From: Thermofilum sp.
GTDB taxonomy: Archaea; Thermoproteota; Thermoprotei; Thermofilales; Thermofilaceae
Length of the DNA: 9,449 bases
Reading direction: 5' to 3'
Assembly: GCA_020832965.1 (NCBI GenBank)
Contig: JAJHRM010000093.1
Location: forward strand, 1 to 9,449
Shown here: in pieces, positions 1 to 6,559 of the stretch
How the letters are laid out: each line of letters opens with the position of its first letter
Position numbering within the stretch: the stretch's first letter is position 1
Notes under the pieces: model-generated
The model's input: only the letters and a program-made list of their open reading frames with translations
Database searches by the model: none
What the model was told of the DNA's origin: nothing
Made by a program: the position numbers and the translations under genes

Positions 1-73
1 AGTTTTTCGTTTCTATAAAGAAGAGCTTTGCCTACGAGCGTTTAACCTCTTGCGCGCGCATGGTAGCTGGACC

Positions 74-1478
74 TTAATGTTTCGTTAGCGCGCGGGGCGG
101 GTTTTCCGCGAGCTCGAGTAGCCTGCGGAGCATTGGTGTTTTCGGCTGCATGTTACGTTTTTGCGCCAGCTCTCCGAGTGCTCTGCGCCACTCTGGGCAG
201 AGCTCTGCCATTTTCAGCACGTAGCGCCCGCTGAGTCGCAGGACGTAGTAGCGTTCGTCGGTGCTTATTCGCGCTTTTACGCCCGCGGTTGCTAGGGCTT
301 TTACAGCTCTGACGCCTCCTCCGGATCCTTGAGTAGGGTCTGTGCCCCAGGGTTCGTCTGCCCTTTGCGGTAGTCCAGCCAGAAGGTGTGGCCCAGGAAC
401 GTGGCGTAGACTGGGTGCCGCTTTGGCTAGAAGTTCTTCAGTATAATCCACTTATCGCTGTCGACCAGGTCCAGCAATGCACCATAGCTAGCATCGTACG
501 CGGCCCTGAGCATTTCCTGTACTAGTTCCTTTGGTGCACATTTAACGCTGCTTCCGACCGCAAATACAAGGCTGTGTTCGTGCCTCCCGCCGTCCCGAGG
601 TACCACGCCAGCATGCCAAGCGGGTGCTGCTCCGCTACCTGCTTTGCGAGCCTCATGTCCTCTTTCCCAGACCACTGCTGTCTCCAGCTCTTCGCGAAAT
701 TAGCCACTCGATGCTGGGTTTCCCCTTATTAATCTCCAAGCCGCCCAGGTAGATGTATAGTGAGCCGTACCGCGTAGCCGCCCAGGCCAATACTTGCCAG
801 GGCTTAGTCGTGTCCATTCTTGGCTTGCCATCCTTGTCTCCTTCGTCGCTAGCCCTCCAACCCGCCTGCAGATAATGGAGGGCCTCGCCGTCCAGGTTTA
901 GTACGTCTGGGAAGTTCGCCTCGCAGAGATCCCGTGTATTGGCAGATGGAATATCCATCCCTTTCTTCTTCGACATACACTGACGTGCCACTCCTCGCCT
1001 TCCGGCACGATGTGCGGCGTCTTTCTCCCGCTACGCTTGACTCTGACCCGGTCTCTCTCTAGGGCTGCCGGCAGTCTCCGCAGCTTCGACTCGGACTGCG
1101 GGTACGCCCTGTAGAGACAGTCTACGAGTTTCTCTGCGAAGTCAAGCAACATCAATGCCTTCGCGGATGGCAGGTCCAGCTCCCGTATGAGGAGCTCGGC
1201 CTTCTCGCGGAAGTAACTCTTTTGCTCGCTGAACAGCTCGCCCAGCAAGTTGTAGGCTCTCTCCGCTCGCCACCTCAGCTCAGCAAGCATCGCCCGCCAG
1301 CCCGCCCCCAAGACCCGAGGCTCGCTCACTTCTCCCATGCCTCTCACCCCGGATCCCCCAACGTTCACCTCGATGGCTCCAGGGGGCGCCCCTCAAGGGG
1401 TGCGCTATCGAGGAAGACAACAGTGTATATGCCGTAAGTGATAAAGTTCGCGCGCTCAGGACTCTCTCCAGCTTCCCC
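74..1478 (-). pseudogene. decayed PaRep2b-like gene (multiple frameshifts and a stop)
   Basis: One ancestral minus-strand gene of about 465 codons can be followed only by changing frame. The pieces, in order, are: about 1478-1390 (GEAGESPERANFITYG, then VVFLDSAPLEGRPLE); about 1377-990 (AIEVNVGGSG, then MLAELRWRAERAYNLL and RDRVRVKRSGRKTPHIV); about 950-712 (DLCEANFPDVLNLDGEAL, then KPWQVLAWAATRYGSLYIYL); about 707-598 (VANFAKSWRQQWSGKEDMRL, then HPLGMLAWYLG); about 596-304 (DGGRHEHSLVFAVGSSV, a TAG at 429-427, then HPVYATFLGHTFWLDYRKG, to a TAA at 303); and about 312-74 (VKALATAGVKARISTDERYY, then LRRLLELAENPPRALTKH). Each piece resumes a plausible protein where the last one fails, which argues for one gene. 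The YLQAGW...KPWQVLAWAATRYGSLY pattern recalls PaRep2b, a Thermoproteales/Thermofilum repeat family of unknown function; that name is from memory. It is visibly richer in G+C than the core genes, suggesting transfer. No start codon is obvious at the 5' end, so start and end are approximate. Confidence 0.72.
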
Positions 1479-1493
1479 TAATACAAAGATAGG

Positions 1494-1901
1494 TTATATC
1501 AGTTTTCTCCGAGATTTAAGTAAGAAAAGAACATTCACCCCTTTGCTCATAGCTTTGTTTCTCAAGACTTTATCGGCTGTCAACAAAGTATAGTGCCCTG
1601 CTAGTGCTACTTCTATAAGAAGGTCATCTGTAGGCTTACTTACTGAATAATGTTTTAGTGCAAACAGGGTTGGATGGGCTAGGATTTTTTCCCTTAACAG
1701 TTCAAGTGCAAGTTTCGCTTTACGTGCTCTTGCTCCTTTACCAGCTACAGCTTGATATCTCAGCTCGTTAAGCACATGCGTAGTTATAATTACTAGACAT
1801 ATCTCGTCCTGGAGAAATAGTTCTAAGAAATCTATCTTGTGTTCTGCAAAATATAGGATTATGCTTGTATCTATTATAGCCTTCTTGCATGGGGGTTTCA
1901 C
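1494..1901 (-). CDS. PIN-domain ribonuclease, VapC type
   Basis: This encodes 135 residues, the usual size of a single-domain PIN protein. Visible motifs are D11-T-S near the N-terminus, E46 in VLNELR, D92/D93 in TDDLLIEVA and D110 in LLTADKVL. These supply the acidic residues that bind Mg2+ or Mn2+ in PIN nucleases, so the enzyme should be active. VapC relatives cut RNA, often tRNA or rRNA, and are toxins held by a VapB antitoxin; the target here cannot be inferred. GTG at 1901 is the start because a TATA box lies about 25 bp upstream, which predicts a nearly leaderless mRNA. A six-codon reading frame from ATG 1918 overlaps this start and is probably chance. There is no recognisable VapB beside it, only an odd 44-codon ORF upstream, so it may be an orphan toxin. 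Its base composition is A+T-rich, unlike the decayed gene next to it. Confidence 0.85.
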   Translation of the reverse strand: MKPPCKKAIIDTSIILYFAEHKIDFLELFLQDEICLVIITTHVLNELRYQAVAGKGARARKAKLALELLREKILAHPTLFALKHYSVSKPTDDLLIEVALAGHYTLLTADKVLRNKAMSKGVNVLFLLKSRRKLI

Positions 1902-1910
1902 AAATTTAGC

Positions 1911-2045
1911 TCACCCATGTATATAAAAAGGCGACTCAACGGTTTGCGCACACGCTTCCTCACCCCCGCCTCGTTGTGGCAGTCTCACTGCGCCCGTTCC
2001 CCCATTTACAGCCTCGCTGCCGCGCGCATTCCGATTTTTCCGCAT
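1911..2045 (-). CDS. doubtful 44-codon glycine-rich ORF upstream of the PIN gene
   Basis: An ATG at 2045 opens 44 codons (MRKNRNARGSEAVNGGTG, then LPQRGGGEEACAQTVESPF) ending in TGA at 1911-1913, nine bases before the PIN start. That is where a VapB antitoxin would sit, but the length is short, the middle is rich in Gly and Arg, and no AbrB, RHH or Phd-type motif is visible. The PIN TATA box lies inside its last codons and the stretch is G+C-rich like the decayed elements nearby. A degraded tail of a mobile-element gene is at least as likely as a real antitoxin. I do not recognise it. Confidence 0.2.
   Translation of the reverse strand: MRKNRNARGSEAVNGGTGAVRLPQRGGGEEACAQTVESPFYIHG
1920..1930 (-). 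promoter_or_regulatory. TATA box for the PIN gene
   Basis: The minus strand reads CTTTTTATATA here. Its centre is about 25 bp before the GTG at 1901, the normal archaeal distance from TATA box to transcription start, so the message would begin at or next to the start codon. Confidence 0.6.
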
Positions 2046-2386
2046 TTGCTGCCTATAGTTTAGGAATACTTAGCGCGCGAGAGTGACCAGAAGTTTTCCC
2101 GAACATGCGTTTTGCCGCTAGTCATTGTACAATGGGCTTGTGCGAAAACTAAATGCTAAATGTGCATGGCTCATTTCCGAGGAAGAATGTTGTGAATTAG
2201 GGGCAACACGCAACTTGGCAGCTAAAGCTTCACTTGCTATCGTGAATGGCTAAAGGGATTAGCGCGTTATGGTTATCCGCGTTAAAAGAAAGTTAGTTGC
2301 AGGAGAAGAGAAAAATAATTATTAATCATACCAGGACTTTGTCTAATCGAGTATTTACAAATATAACTACCTCTTCTTCAACAATA
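2046..2386. other. intergenic stretch with no supported gene
   Basis: About 340 bp between the PIN side and the promoter at 2387. It goes from mixed composition to strongly A+T-rich after about 2290. It contains one AGCGCGCG octamer (2072-2079) and a short plus-strand reading frame (GTG 2140 to TAA 2253, 37 residues) that I cannot assign. I saw no tRNA, hairpin terminator or repeat array. Confidence 0.5.
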
Positions 2387-2396
2387 TTTATAAAAA
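2387..2396 (+). promoter_or_regulatory. TATA box for the cDPG synthetase-family gene
   Basis: TTTATAAAAA lies in an A+T-rich tract whose centre is about 44 bp before the ATG at 2435. Transcription is expected to start near 2418, giving a leader of roughly 15-20 nt. It is the best TATA match in this gap. Confidence 0.6.
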
Positions 2397-2434
2397 TTAA
2401 TTTATGTAGCCTTTCTATTCTTTTCTGAAGCCTT

Positions 2435-3775
2435 ATGACTTTAGCTGCTCGGGAGAGAGTAATTATAATGGGTGCGGCTGGTCGCGATTTCCACAACTTT
2501 AATGTGCTCTTTCGTGAAGATCCAAGGTACGAGGTGGTCGCCTTCACTGCTGCTCAGATTCCTTTTATGGATAAACGTACATATCCACCCGAGTTGGCAG
2601 GCTCCCTTTATCCCAACGGGATACCTATATTTTCTGAGTCGTTACTTGAAGAATTAATTAGAAAGTTTGGGGTAAGAAAGGTATTACTATCGTACAGCGA
2701 CTTAACAGCTGAAGAAGTTATAGACAAAGCTGGTAAGGTCATAGCAGCTGGCGCTGAATTCTTGTTACCTAGTGTTCATGAAACCATGATTAAAGCTCAG
2801 AGACCCGTAATAGCGGTTACTGCGTCACGGACGGGCGCGGGCAAAAGCACTGTCAGCAGGAGAATTGCTGGCATTCTTAAGAGCCTAGGGGTAAAGTTTG
2901 TCGTGATTAGACACCCAATGCCCTATGGAGACTTGAAAAAAGCCGTTGTTCAGAGGTTTGCTTCGCTGGAAGACCTGGATAAGTATAACTGCACGATTGA
3001 GGAAAGGGAAGAATATGAACAACACTTGGAGGAGGGGAATGTTGTTTACGCTGGAGTTGACTATGAAGCAATAATTAGGCAAGCCGAGAAAGAATCACAG
3101 GTGGTAGTTTGGGACGGCGGCAATAATGATTGGCCTTTCTATGTGCCTGACCTTTACATTACAGTTGTAGATCCAACCAGACCTAGAGATATTACTTCGT
3201 CATACCCCGGCTTTGTAAACGTAAAACTTGCCGATGTAATTGTAATCAACAAGGTCAATATTGTTGACTCAAGCAGCGTAGAAATAGTCGAAAGAGCTGT
3301 GAGAACCATAAATAGCAGGGCTATTATTGTTAGAGCCAGCTCGGAAATTACTTCAAGCGCACCTCATCTCATCAGCGGCAGAAGAGTCCTTGTAATAGAG
3401 GACGGACCTACAGTTACTCATGGAGGATTAAGTACAGCTGCCGGTTACCAAGCTGCAAGGAAGTACGGGGCAGCGGAAATTGTTGACCCAAGACCTTACG
3501 CTGTCGGATCAATAAAGGAGGCATACGATAAATATCCTCATATTGGACCTGTGCTGCCAGCGTTAGGGTACAGTGCACAGCAACTTAAAGACCTGGAAGC
3601 AACAATTAACAACATTCCAGCCGAGACGATTGTTCTGGGAACCCCGAGCAATTTAACAAGGTACCTTAAGATCAATAAGCCTATAGTAAGGGTAAAGTAC
3701 GAGTTAAAGGAGGTATCAAAGCCTGATCTAAAAGACATCGTTCTTGAGTTTTTAAAGACCATCCAGGTAATATAA
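2435..3775 (+). CDS. cpgS: cyclic 2,3-diphosphoglycerate synthetase-family P-loop protein
   Basis: A 446-residue soluble protein, full length for COG2403-type proteins. An N-terminal Rossmann-like part (about 1-120) begins RVIIMGAAGRDFHNFNVLF. The P-loop GAGKST is at 134-139, with a Walker B-like WDGGNNDWPF at about 226-235, VVDPTRP at 244-250 and INKVN at 271-275, a guanine-type contact pattern seen in this family. The C-terminal signature includes HGGLSTAAGYQAA, VDPRPYAVGSI and YPHIGPVLPALGY. The enzyme in methanogens such as Methanothermus fervidus makes cyclic 2,3-diphosphoglycerate, a thermoprotectant, from 2,3-diphosphoglycerate and ATP. Whether crenarchaeal members do this is unproven, so an NTPase of unknown substrate is the safe reading. 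ATG 2435 is preferred over ATG 2468 because the RVIIM strand of the fold lies before the second ATG. It is monocistronic, with accessory DNA on both sides. Confidence 0.85.
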   Translation: MTLAARERVIIMGAAGRDFHNFNVLFREDPRYEVVAFTAAQIPFMDKRTYPPELAGSLYPNGIPIFSESLLEELIRKFGVRKVLLSYSDLTAEEVIDKAGKVIAAGAEFLLPSVHETMIKAQRPVIAVTASRTGAGKSTVSRRIAGILKSLGVKFVVIRHPMPYGDLKKAVVQRFASLEDLDKYNCTIEEREEYEQHLEEGNVVYAGVDYEAIIRQAEKESQVVVWDGGNNDWPFYVPDLYITVVDPTRPRDITSSYPGFVNVKLADVIVINKVNIVDSSSVEIVERAVRTINSRAIIVRASSEITSSAPHLISGRRVLVIEDGPTVTHGGLSTAAGYQAARKYGAAEIVDPRPYAVGSIKEAYDKYPHIGPVLPALGYSAQQLKDLEATINNIPAETIVLGTPSNLTRYLKINKPIVRVKYELKEVSKPDLKDIVLEFLKTIQVI

Positions 3776-3916
3776 AGCGAGTCGTTCTTTTGAGCGCGCG
3801 CTGATCACTTCCTTTCTTGTTGCTTTTGCTTACAACGTTCTTGATGCCCTCAAGACACCTATTTCACCGACACTAGCAGCTTTTACTTATTTTTATTAAT
3901 TGGACTCGGTTACGTG

Positions 3917-4181
3917 TTATTTAAGATGGAGGATTCTAGAACTAGCAGTTGAGCGCATTTGTGTGCGCTCAACCGGGCGCCTCTCAAGCGTGCTCGCGCT
4001 CTCCAGCAGCCTCCTGCAGTAGTCCTCCCGCATTTATAGCACTTTGCGTATCCAGTGACCTGTCGCAGCGGCTCCCCCTCTCCACTATGAGGATCGCTTC
4101 CAGGAAGCCGAGCTCGAACTCCTTCAAACCCCTCCCGCGCGCTAGCGGACTTGTCACTTGCCCACACGCCACACTCTGCAC
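3917..4181 (-). pseudogene. decayed minus-strand ORF with a CxxCG motif
   Basis: Three overlapping minus-strand frames read in sequence like one small broken gene. First comes LKEFELGFLEAILIVERG (frame open from about 4181), then LRQVTGYAKCYKCGR (a second frame), then REDYCRRLLESASTLERRPV (a third frame, ending at a TAA at 3917-3919). Two single-base shifts would join them. The CYKCGR segment could be half of a zinc ribbon. The G+C-rich composition resembles the 74-1478 remnant and differs from the core genes. The upstream end overlaps the first 13 bases of the 166-bp repeat. I do not recognise the family, and the opposite strand is also open in part, so this is a moderate call. Confidence 0.35.
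3948..3973. repeat. perfect 10-bp hairpin
   Basis: GTTGAGCGCA at 3948-3957 is followed by a 6-nt loop and its exact complement TGCGCTCAAC at 3964-3973. No T-tract follows on the plus strand, so it does not look like a classical terminator. It is at the left side of the G+C-rich patch whose right side is the 166-bp repeat. Subterminal hairpins are typical of IS200/IS605 ends, but no TnpA gene is present, so that link is only a suggestion. Confidence 0.6.
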
Positions 4182-4334
4182 AACGATGTGAAGGGTGGCT
4201 TGGGCATCACGCTGCGCAGGCTAGCGGCGCTGGGCATAGGCGAAGCCGCCGAGGCAAATCAGCTCCCTAGCCACACCCAGCACAGTAAAACCCACAACCC
4301 TGCGAAAAGGCGGGGCAACAGATGGCGCACGCTG
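4169..4334 (+). repeat. 166-bp perfect direct repeat, copy 1
   Basis: All 166 bases are identical, in the same orientation, to 7526-7691; identity stops abruptly on both sides. One plus-strand frame is open throughout: HTLHNDVKGGLGITLRRLAA, followed by GIGEAAEANQLPSH and PAKRRGNRWRTL. HNDVKGGLGI resembles the D-x-x-G-A-x-N-I stretch after the second zinc knuckle of IS200/IS605 TnpB (OrfB) proteins, so it may be a 3'-terminal remnant of such a gene. The cysteines are missing and no catalytic domain lies upstream. The copy ends only eight bases before the TATA box of the DUF373 operon. Flanking duplications were not found. Confidence 0.9.
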
Positions 4335-4342
4335 AAAGAAAG

Positions 4343-4350
4343 TATAATAA
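4343..4350 (+). promoter_or_regulatory. TATA box of the DUF373-trm-rnz operon
   Basis: TATAATAA is preceded by the purine-rich GAAAGAAAG, a fair BRE. The predicted start is near 4370, giving a leader of about 15 nt that would just include the Shine-Dalgarno sequence at 4375-4380. The BRE directly adjoins the end of repeat copy 1. Confidence 0.6.
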
Positions 4351-4374
4351 ATGAGTTTAGATAAATAATGCTTT

Positions 4375-4380
4375 GGAGGT
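4375..4380 (+). promoter_or_regulatory. Shine-Dalgarno sequence that sets the DUF373 start
   Basis: GGAGGT, a full match to the archaeal anti-SD, ends four bases before GTG 4385. It overlaps an upstream in-frame TTG (4373), which makes the TTG an unlikely start. Confidence 0.65.
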
Positions 4381-4384
4381 CAAA

Positions 4385-5458
4385 GTGAACGCTTCCAGAA
4401 GTTCGCTGCTGGTTTTATGTGTTGACCGTGATAACGATGTAGGAGCGGCTCTGAATCTTAAAACCCCAGTTATTGGGGAAAGCGAGCTACTTAGGGTTGC
4501 AACTGAGTACATTCTCGTAAGACCTGAGGATTCAGATTCCAATGCGATGTTTGCTGCTCTACAGACCCTGCGGGAGCTGAGAAAGCAGTACGGTGGGGAC
4601 GTGGAGGTGGCTCTGATAGCGGGTTTGGAATCAGAAGATGTAGAAGCTGATATGAAACTCTTGAGAGAACTCGATGAAATATTGGGTCGGAGAAGATTTG
4701 ACGGAGTGGTGCTTGTCTCCGATGGTCCCACTGACGAGGCTGTTGCACCCCTTATTCAGTCTAGATTACCAATTTTTTCAATCAGGAGAGTTATCGTCCA
4801 ACAAGAGAGGGGAGTTGAAGAGACTTTCGTGCTGCTTTTGAATTATGCGAAAAAGGCATTAACGGAGGAAAAGTATAAGCGGTATACGCTAGGCTTGACA
4901 GGCATCCTCCTGGTGTTTTATAGCATACTTTCTTCTCTTGCTCCCCAAATCGTTTGGCCGATAATTATTATCTCTCTCGGCGGCTTCATGTTCATTAAAG
5001 GCTATAACATTGGCGACTACTTTTTGAAGATATACAGATCTAAACCCGTTACCTTTGCTACTTTCTTATTGGCAGTAACAATATCATTCCTGGCATTCAT
5101 GCAGGGTGTTTATGCGATACTCAGATCCGCTGCACCGGACCTCTTCTGCGCATTGGGAAACTTCCTTCTAGCCCCTGTGGGGGCGCAGCTCATTGTAGTT
5201 GATCTTTTCATACTTGCGCTTTTGCTGCCTCTTTTTGGAGGGCTGATAGACAATGCAATCATTGGAAAGCCGAATAGATACAGCGACGTCTTAATAGTGG
5301 GAACAATTCTTTTGTCCAGGCAACTTGTTTTCGAAGTAAGCCGATTTTTAAGTAGAAGCGGAGATATACGCAATGTACTTACTTGGGCTTTTGTCGTGCT
5401 AGGCAGCGTCATAGTGTCAATAATGGTCCTTACACTTGAAAGAAGAGAGCATGAATGA
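4385..5458 (+). CDS. DUF373 family membrane protein
   Basis: A 357-residue integral membrane protein from GTG 4385. The N-terminal soluble part (about 1-160) has the family signature VDRDNDVG at 13-20, PEDSDSNAMF at 47-56, and VSDGPTDEAVAPLIQSRLPI at 111-130. The C-terminal half has about six to eight hydrophobic helices, for example around 170-186, 190-206, 222-246, 256-287, 301-312 and 331-350. It ends in a charged tail, ERREHE. DUF373 is archaeal and has no established function; the acidic N-terminal motifs suggest a nucleotide- or metal-binding domain tethered to the membrane, but this is inference. It is the first gene of an operon; the next gene begins three bases after its stop. Its own promoter and SD are directly upstream, next to repeat copy 1. 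Confidence 0.85.
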   Translation: MNASRSSLLVLCVDRDNDVGAALNLKTPVIGESELLRVATEYILVRPEDSDSNAMFAALQTLRELRKQYGGDVEVALIAGLESEDVEADMKLLRELDEILGRRRFDGVVLVSDGPTDEAVAPLIQSRLPIFSIRRVIVQQERGVEETFVLLLNYAKKALTEEKYKRYTLGLTGILLVFYSILSSLAPQIVWPIIIISLGGFMFIKGYNIGDYFLKIYRSKPVTFATFLLAVTISFLAFMQGVYAILRSAAPDLFCALGNFLLAPVGAQLIVVDLFILALLLPLFGGLIDNAIIGKPNRYSDVLIVGTILLSRQLVFEVSRFLSRSGDIRNVLTWAFVVLGSVIVSIMVLTLERREHE

Positions 5459-5461
5459 AGT

Positions 5462-6559
5462 ATGCTAAAGCATCCCCCCAAGAAAGACATCTACGCAATA
5501 TACATTAGATTCTGTCTTTCCGAGTGCAACCTGCAGGAAATCCTACGCAAGTTAGAGGGTATTGTTTGGCTCGATGAGCTTCAAGTGCACTTCAAGCGTC
5601 TCCTCGTTTTCTCAACATGCAAATTCGACCTCCTCCTTGAGAGACTCTACACTACTTCCTGCACAGAGGACCTTTACCTAGTTATTGATGAGCTGGATTT
5701 AGAGCATTTTTTAACAAGTGAAGACATGCAACACAGGGTTTCCAGCATTATTGCCAGCCTGCTTCTAGGCAGATCATCATTTAACATTGATTTCCTAGAT
5801 TTGGGCCGAAAATTAACTCCCGAAACAAAAAGAGAGCTTCGCGAAGAGTTGATTAAAAAAGTCAAACAGTTGCTGGGGAGTCGAGAGTTGCGTGTTTCTA
5901 GAAGTAGCCCGAGCATTGATTTCAAGTTAATTTTGCTTGAGCCGGGTAAAGTACTTCTATCAGTTGTACTGAAGAAATTTAGAAAGGATAGATTTCAGTA
6001 TCGGTGGACAGAGAAAAGACCCTACTCCCAACCAAGCTCTCTCACACCATACCATGCACTCGTACTCTTTAACGTGTCCTTCGATTCTTCACCGGACATT
6101 TCTTCATCACTTGAGTATAGCAAGGTTCTCTTGGATCCTTTTCTAGGTACGGGTAGCATTCTCATCGAGGCAGCCCTGCAGGGGGTCTACGGCGTAGGAA
6201 TTGATTTGAGCTACAGGCAAATAAGAGGGGCTAAAAGAAACTTAAATCAACTTGACCTGCTTCCACTGGTCGACCTAGTTATTTCTGACTCTACGCATCT
6301 ACCATTGAGAAAGGATTCGCTTGCTGCCGTAGCTTTTGATCCCCCCTACGGCAGGCTCGCCTCAACTTATAAAAGGACGCCTTCACTTCTCTTAAGAACT
6401 TCACTTGAGTCAGTGAAGATCACTTTAAAAAAACCTGGCAAGGCTGTATTCCTGGCAGTCGATGGGAACAAGCCGCGAAACAGTGCAGCTTCCAAAATTT
6501 GCGACATCTTAGAACATGGTTCTCTGATAAGACACTTGTATGTGATGGAAAATGCCTGA
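5462..6559 (+). CDS. trmG10: tRNA (guanine-N2)-methyltransferase, Trm11/Trm-G10 type
   Basis: A 365-residue enzyme with the family layout. An N-terminal region with a THUMP-like part (about 100-175; SRSSPSIDFKL at 147-157) is followed by the linker KRPYSQPSSLTPYHALVLFN (185-204), equivalent to the RPFFHPxxLxPxLA motif of the family. Then comes a Rossmann-fold methyltransferase domain. SAM-binding motif I is DPFLGTGSILIEA (225-237), an acidic GIDLS follows at 246-250, and the catalytic motif IV is DPPYGR (293-298). Members transfer methyl from S-adenosylmethionine to N2 of a guanine in tRNA, usually G10 in archaea. The N-terminal 90 residues are divergent, so the exact site (G10, or another guanine) is inferred. 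The stop overlaps the start of the next gene by eight bases (ATGCCTGA), indicating coupled translation with rnz. Confidence 0.82.
   Translation: MLKHPPKKDIYAIYIRFCLSECNLQEILRKLEGIVWLDELQVHFKRLLVFSTCKFDLLLERLYTTSCTEDLYLVIDELDLEHFLTSEDMQHRVSSIIASLLLGRSSFNIDFLDLGRKLTPETKRELREELIKKVKQLLGSRELRVSRSSPSIDFKLILLEPGKVLLSVVLKKFRKDRFQYRWTEKRPYSQPSSLTPYHALVLFNVSFDSSPDISSSLEYSKVLLDPFLGTGSILIEAALQGVYGVGIDLSYRQIRGAKRNLNQLDLLPLVDLVISDSTHLPLRKDSLAAVAFDPPYGRLASTYKRTPSLLLRTSLESVKITLKKPGKAVFLAVDGNKPRNSAASKICDILEHGSLIRHLYVMENA

Noticed and set aside
1..73. Possible RNA gene at the left edge
   Set aside because: No tRNA or rRNA motif or box C/D pattern was recognisable in this short stretch.
1222..1437. Plus-strand reading frame antisense to the decayed gene
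   Set aside because: Pro/Ser/His-rich sequence typical of the shadow of a G+C-rich minus-strand gene; no start signal or homology that I can see.
2468..2470. Later ATG as the start of the cDPG synthetase-family gene
   Set aside because: It would remove RVIIMGAAGRD in part, the first strand of the fold, and put the start about 50 bp from the expected transcription start.
3838..3855. CTTGA...TCAAG mini hairpin as a terminator of the cDPG synthetase-family gene
   Set aside because: Only five base pairs, and no clear T-run follows immediately.
3949..4191. Plus-strand frame of 80 codons in the accessory patch
   Set aside because: Ser/Pro/Ala-rich and antisense to the better minus-strand remnants; no SD or TATA.
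4373..4384. TTG start for DUF373, four codons earlier
   Set aside because: The codon overlaps the GGAGGT Shine-Dalgarno sequence, and GTG 4385 has it at a proper distance.
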